DNA of 64,000 bases from the NCBI GenBank assembly GCA_022822785.1, contig JAJEAL010000144.1, positions 37,101 through 101,100 on the forward strand, in the 5' to 3' direction. This document shows positions 63,701 through 64,000 of this stretch, in pieces. Numbering within the stretch: position 1 is the stretch's first letter; each line of letters begins with the position of its first letter. The translations under genes were made by a program, and so were the position numbers. This stretch comes from Candidatus Poribacteria bacterium. Lineage in GTDB: Bacteria; Poribacteria; WGA-4E; PCPOR2b. Below the pieces are notes generated by a model. The model saw only the letters and a program-made list of their open reading frames with translations. It made no database searches and was not told where the DNA came from.

Positions 63701-64000
63701 TTGGCGTTCACCCACTTCGCGCACTCCCATAGTGTCAGTTCATACAGAACCTCTATATGCGCCCGGTGCGGCTTATCCAAACGGATGTCCTTAATCAGCG
63801 TAACCTGTTCTAACACATCGCGGTCCGGGTCATGTTTGTGTTGACGGCGACCGACAAAACCGATGGTCAGACGGTTCCCAACGCGAAAGAGGACCACAAT
63901 CGGCATCATAAACCGTTTGTTGACCTCTCGTGTAAACTGTGCGTATGTGCCGCGTGGGTAGTCTTTATCGGTCAATTCGATTGCAAAGAACAGGAAACTT
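60745..64000 (-). CDS. Type IIG/Eco57I-like restriction-methylase, N-terminus cut by right edge
   Basis: The frame reads without stop to the window edge: a continuous SFLFFAIELTDKDYPRGTYA run crosses the TTG at 63975, so that codon is not the start. Visible domains: N-terminal region with LFRVGNRLTIGFVGRR and AWLARLDTEELNKKFYRELFAWFEWA, a restriction-type helical section, then the methylase core LDPAVGSGAFPMGVLHKL (motif I) and VVIGNPPYVRQE (adenine N6 motif IV), and a C-terminal target-recognition part with GRKAGNYQWYEIQDNTAY. Eco57I-type enzymes modify and cut with one chain. No separate methylase or specificity gene flanks it. The end of the gene is about 720 bp from the lipase gene. Confidence 0.88.
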   Translation of the reverse strand, partial: SFLFFAIELTDKDYPRGTYAQFTREVNKRFMMPIVVLFRVGNRLTIGFVGRRQHKHDPDRDVLEQVTLIKDIRLDKPHRAHIEVLYELTLWECAKWVNANNRSENFDGLLAAWLARLDTEELNKKFYRELFAWFEWAVATGNFPTDKNRTLKREEHVIRLITRLLFVWFIKEKGLIADALFNEAQISPLLKDYDREAGDSYYRAVLQNLFFATLNTEIEKRGFSPQTNAKHRDFSLYRYKGQISNPDKLRVLFAQTPFINGGLFDCLDSEEATRDGGYRVDCFSDEHYRKLSLSNRLFFDADRGLIPLLERYKFTVEENTPIEQEVALDPELLGKVFENLLAAYNPETGATARKQTGSYYTPRPIVDYMVEEALVGVLAAQVSPTDGDTTAWERRLRYLFDYAQAFDDAIEWFDSRESADIVRAISELKILDPAVGSGAFPMGVLHKLTLALRRLDPDNTRWEQLQKERAIERAAAAFDTKDRQTRDEELTEISRIFENYSGDFGRKLYLIQNSIFGLDIQSIACQIAKLRFFISLAIEQEPDRDADNFGIKPLPNLETRFIAANTLIGLEGERTLTSPKAKVLEAELGDNRERHFHATTRRQKLACKRADRKLRRALAAELKHIGMPADDADKVAAWDPYDQNASADWFDPEWMFGIADGFDVVIGNPPYVRQEKIKELKPTLKDRYDCYTGTADLYVYFYERGFQMLRGNGILTYISSNKYFRSAYGKKLRDFLARQATLSQLIDFGDAPVFTSIAYPSIITASKAHAQEHHLRALSWEPGPSIDEFGTVFRTKGFTMPQNALTADGWRLTSPDVLNLLEKLRNAGKPLSGYVNNQFYRGVTTGLNNAFVINQNTRDQLISEDPRSAEIIKPWLRGKDIKRWQVNWAKLHVIFSRRGIQIEDYPALKAYLSQFKEQLTPGITGGRKAGNYQWYEIQDNTAYYPEFEKPKIVYPDIAMSPQFAYDESGAYGGNTMYIIPTKEMWLLGLLNSKAVFWFYTKTSTQIRGGFVRFIAQYVSQIPIPTIKTAQKTSISEMVNQILAAKRTTPDADVSELEKEIDQIVYLLYDLTPEEIAIVEAAENV

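Noticed and set aside
60745..64000. BREX PglX
   Set aside because: The N-terminal KDYPRGTYAQFTREVNKRF and Eco57I-like layout fit type IIG better and no other BREX gene is in the window.

Overview
The window looks like a chromosome segment of a Gram-negative-type bacterium, most likely Candidatus Poribacteria or a close relative. The basis is a secreted protein ending in a FlgD-like sorting or scaffold domain with the PNPFNPDVWIPYELA signature, lipoproteins, a YCF48-repeat lipoprotein, many phytanoyl-CoA dioxygenase, enolase-superfamily and sugar-isomerase genes, and intergenic DNA full of short dispersed palindromic repeats. This taxonomic call is inference from recognised families, not from a marker-gene comparison.

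Layout. 1-2989: a three-gene minus-strand operon coding a ribbon-helix-helix (RHH) protein, a two-helix membrane protein and a long prokaryotic Argonaute with a plausible DEDN catalytic tetrad (its last residues lie off the left edge). Its promoter is overlapped by a 10-bp tandem repeat and flanked by an inverted repeat. 3.1-5.1 kb: repeat-rich DNA with a UPF0175 gene and a PhyH oxygenase. 5.1-11.7 kb: a sigma54 two-component system, a fused SecDF, tRNA-Arg(CCU) and apt. 11.9-12.5 kb: two overlapping genes for tiny membrane proteins. 12.6-16.7 kb and 19.0-20.9 kb: carbohydrate or acid catabolism genes (two sugar isomerase-like TIM barrels, an enolase-superfamily dehydratase, a FGGY kinase, an M55 peptidase). 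17.4-18.4 kb: an orphan HSDR_N-type nuclease. 20.9-25.1 kb: undecaprenyl diphosphate synthase, a lipoprotein and a secreted metalloprotease. 25.4-26.1 kb: a probable selenoprotein of the GrdB-like family whose TGA is followed by a bacterial SECIS-like hairpin. 26.3-37.3 kb: an Ldh-type oxidoreductase, Ste24, an M16 protease, a second PhyH protein with an HxG iron-site variant, a LolD/FtsX-type exporter and a thioesterase. 37.4-43.5 kb: a compact four-gene restriction system (C5 methylase, MORC-like GHKL ATPase, Z1 helicase-like protein, PD-(D/E)XK nuclease). 43.6-60 kb: mostly metabolic and secreted proteins (TPR, phosphoesterase, bicupin, MBL hydrolase, FAH hydrolase, aquaporin, dehydratase, SDR, YCF48, lipase) with three small coiled-coil membrane paralogues across the window. 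60.7-64 kb: a type IIG restriction-methylase whose N-terminus lies off the right edge.

How it fits together. The housekeeping genes (secDF, apt, uppS, tRNA) show this is chromosome rather than a plasmid. Between them lie four nucleic-acid-targeting loci (Argonaute operon, HSDR_N orphan, MORC/Z1 system, type IIG enzyme) plus two RHH genes and a UPF0175 gene, a defence-rich arrangement with dispersed MITE-like repeats that could help it rearrange. The most interesting items are the RHH/membrane/Argonaute operon with its operator-like repeats, and the TGA-recoded selenoprotein that a standard gene call would truncate to 160 residues.
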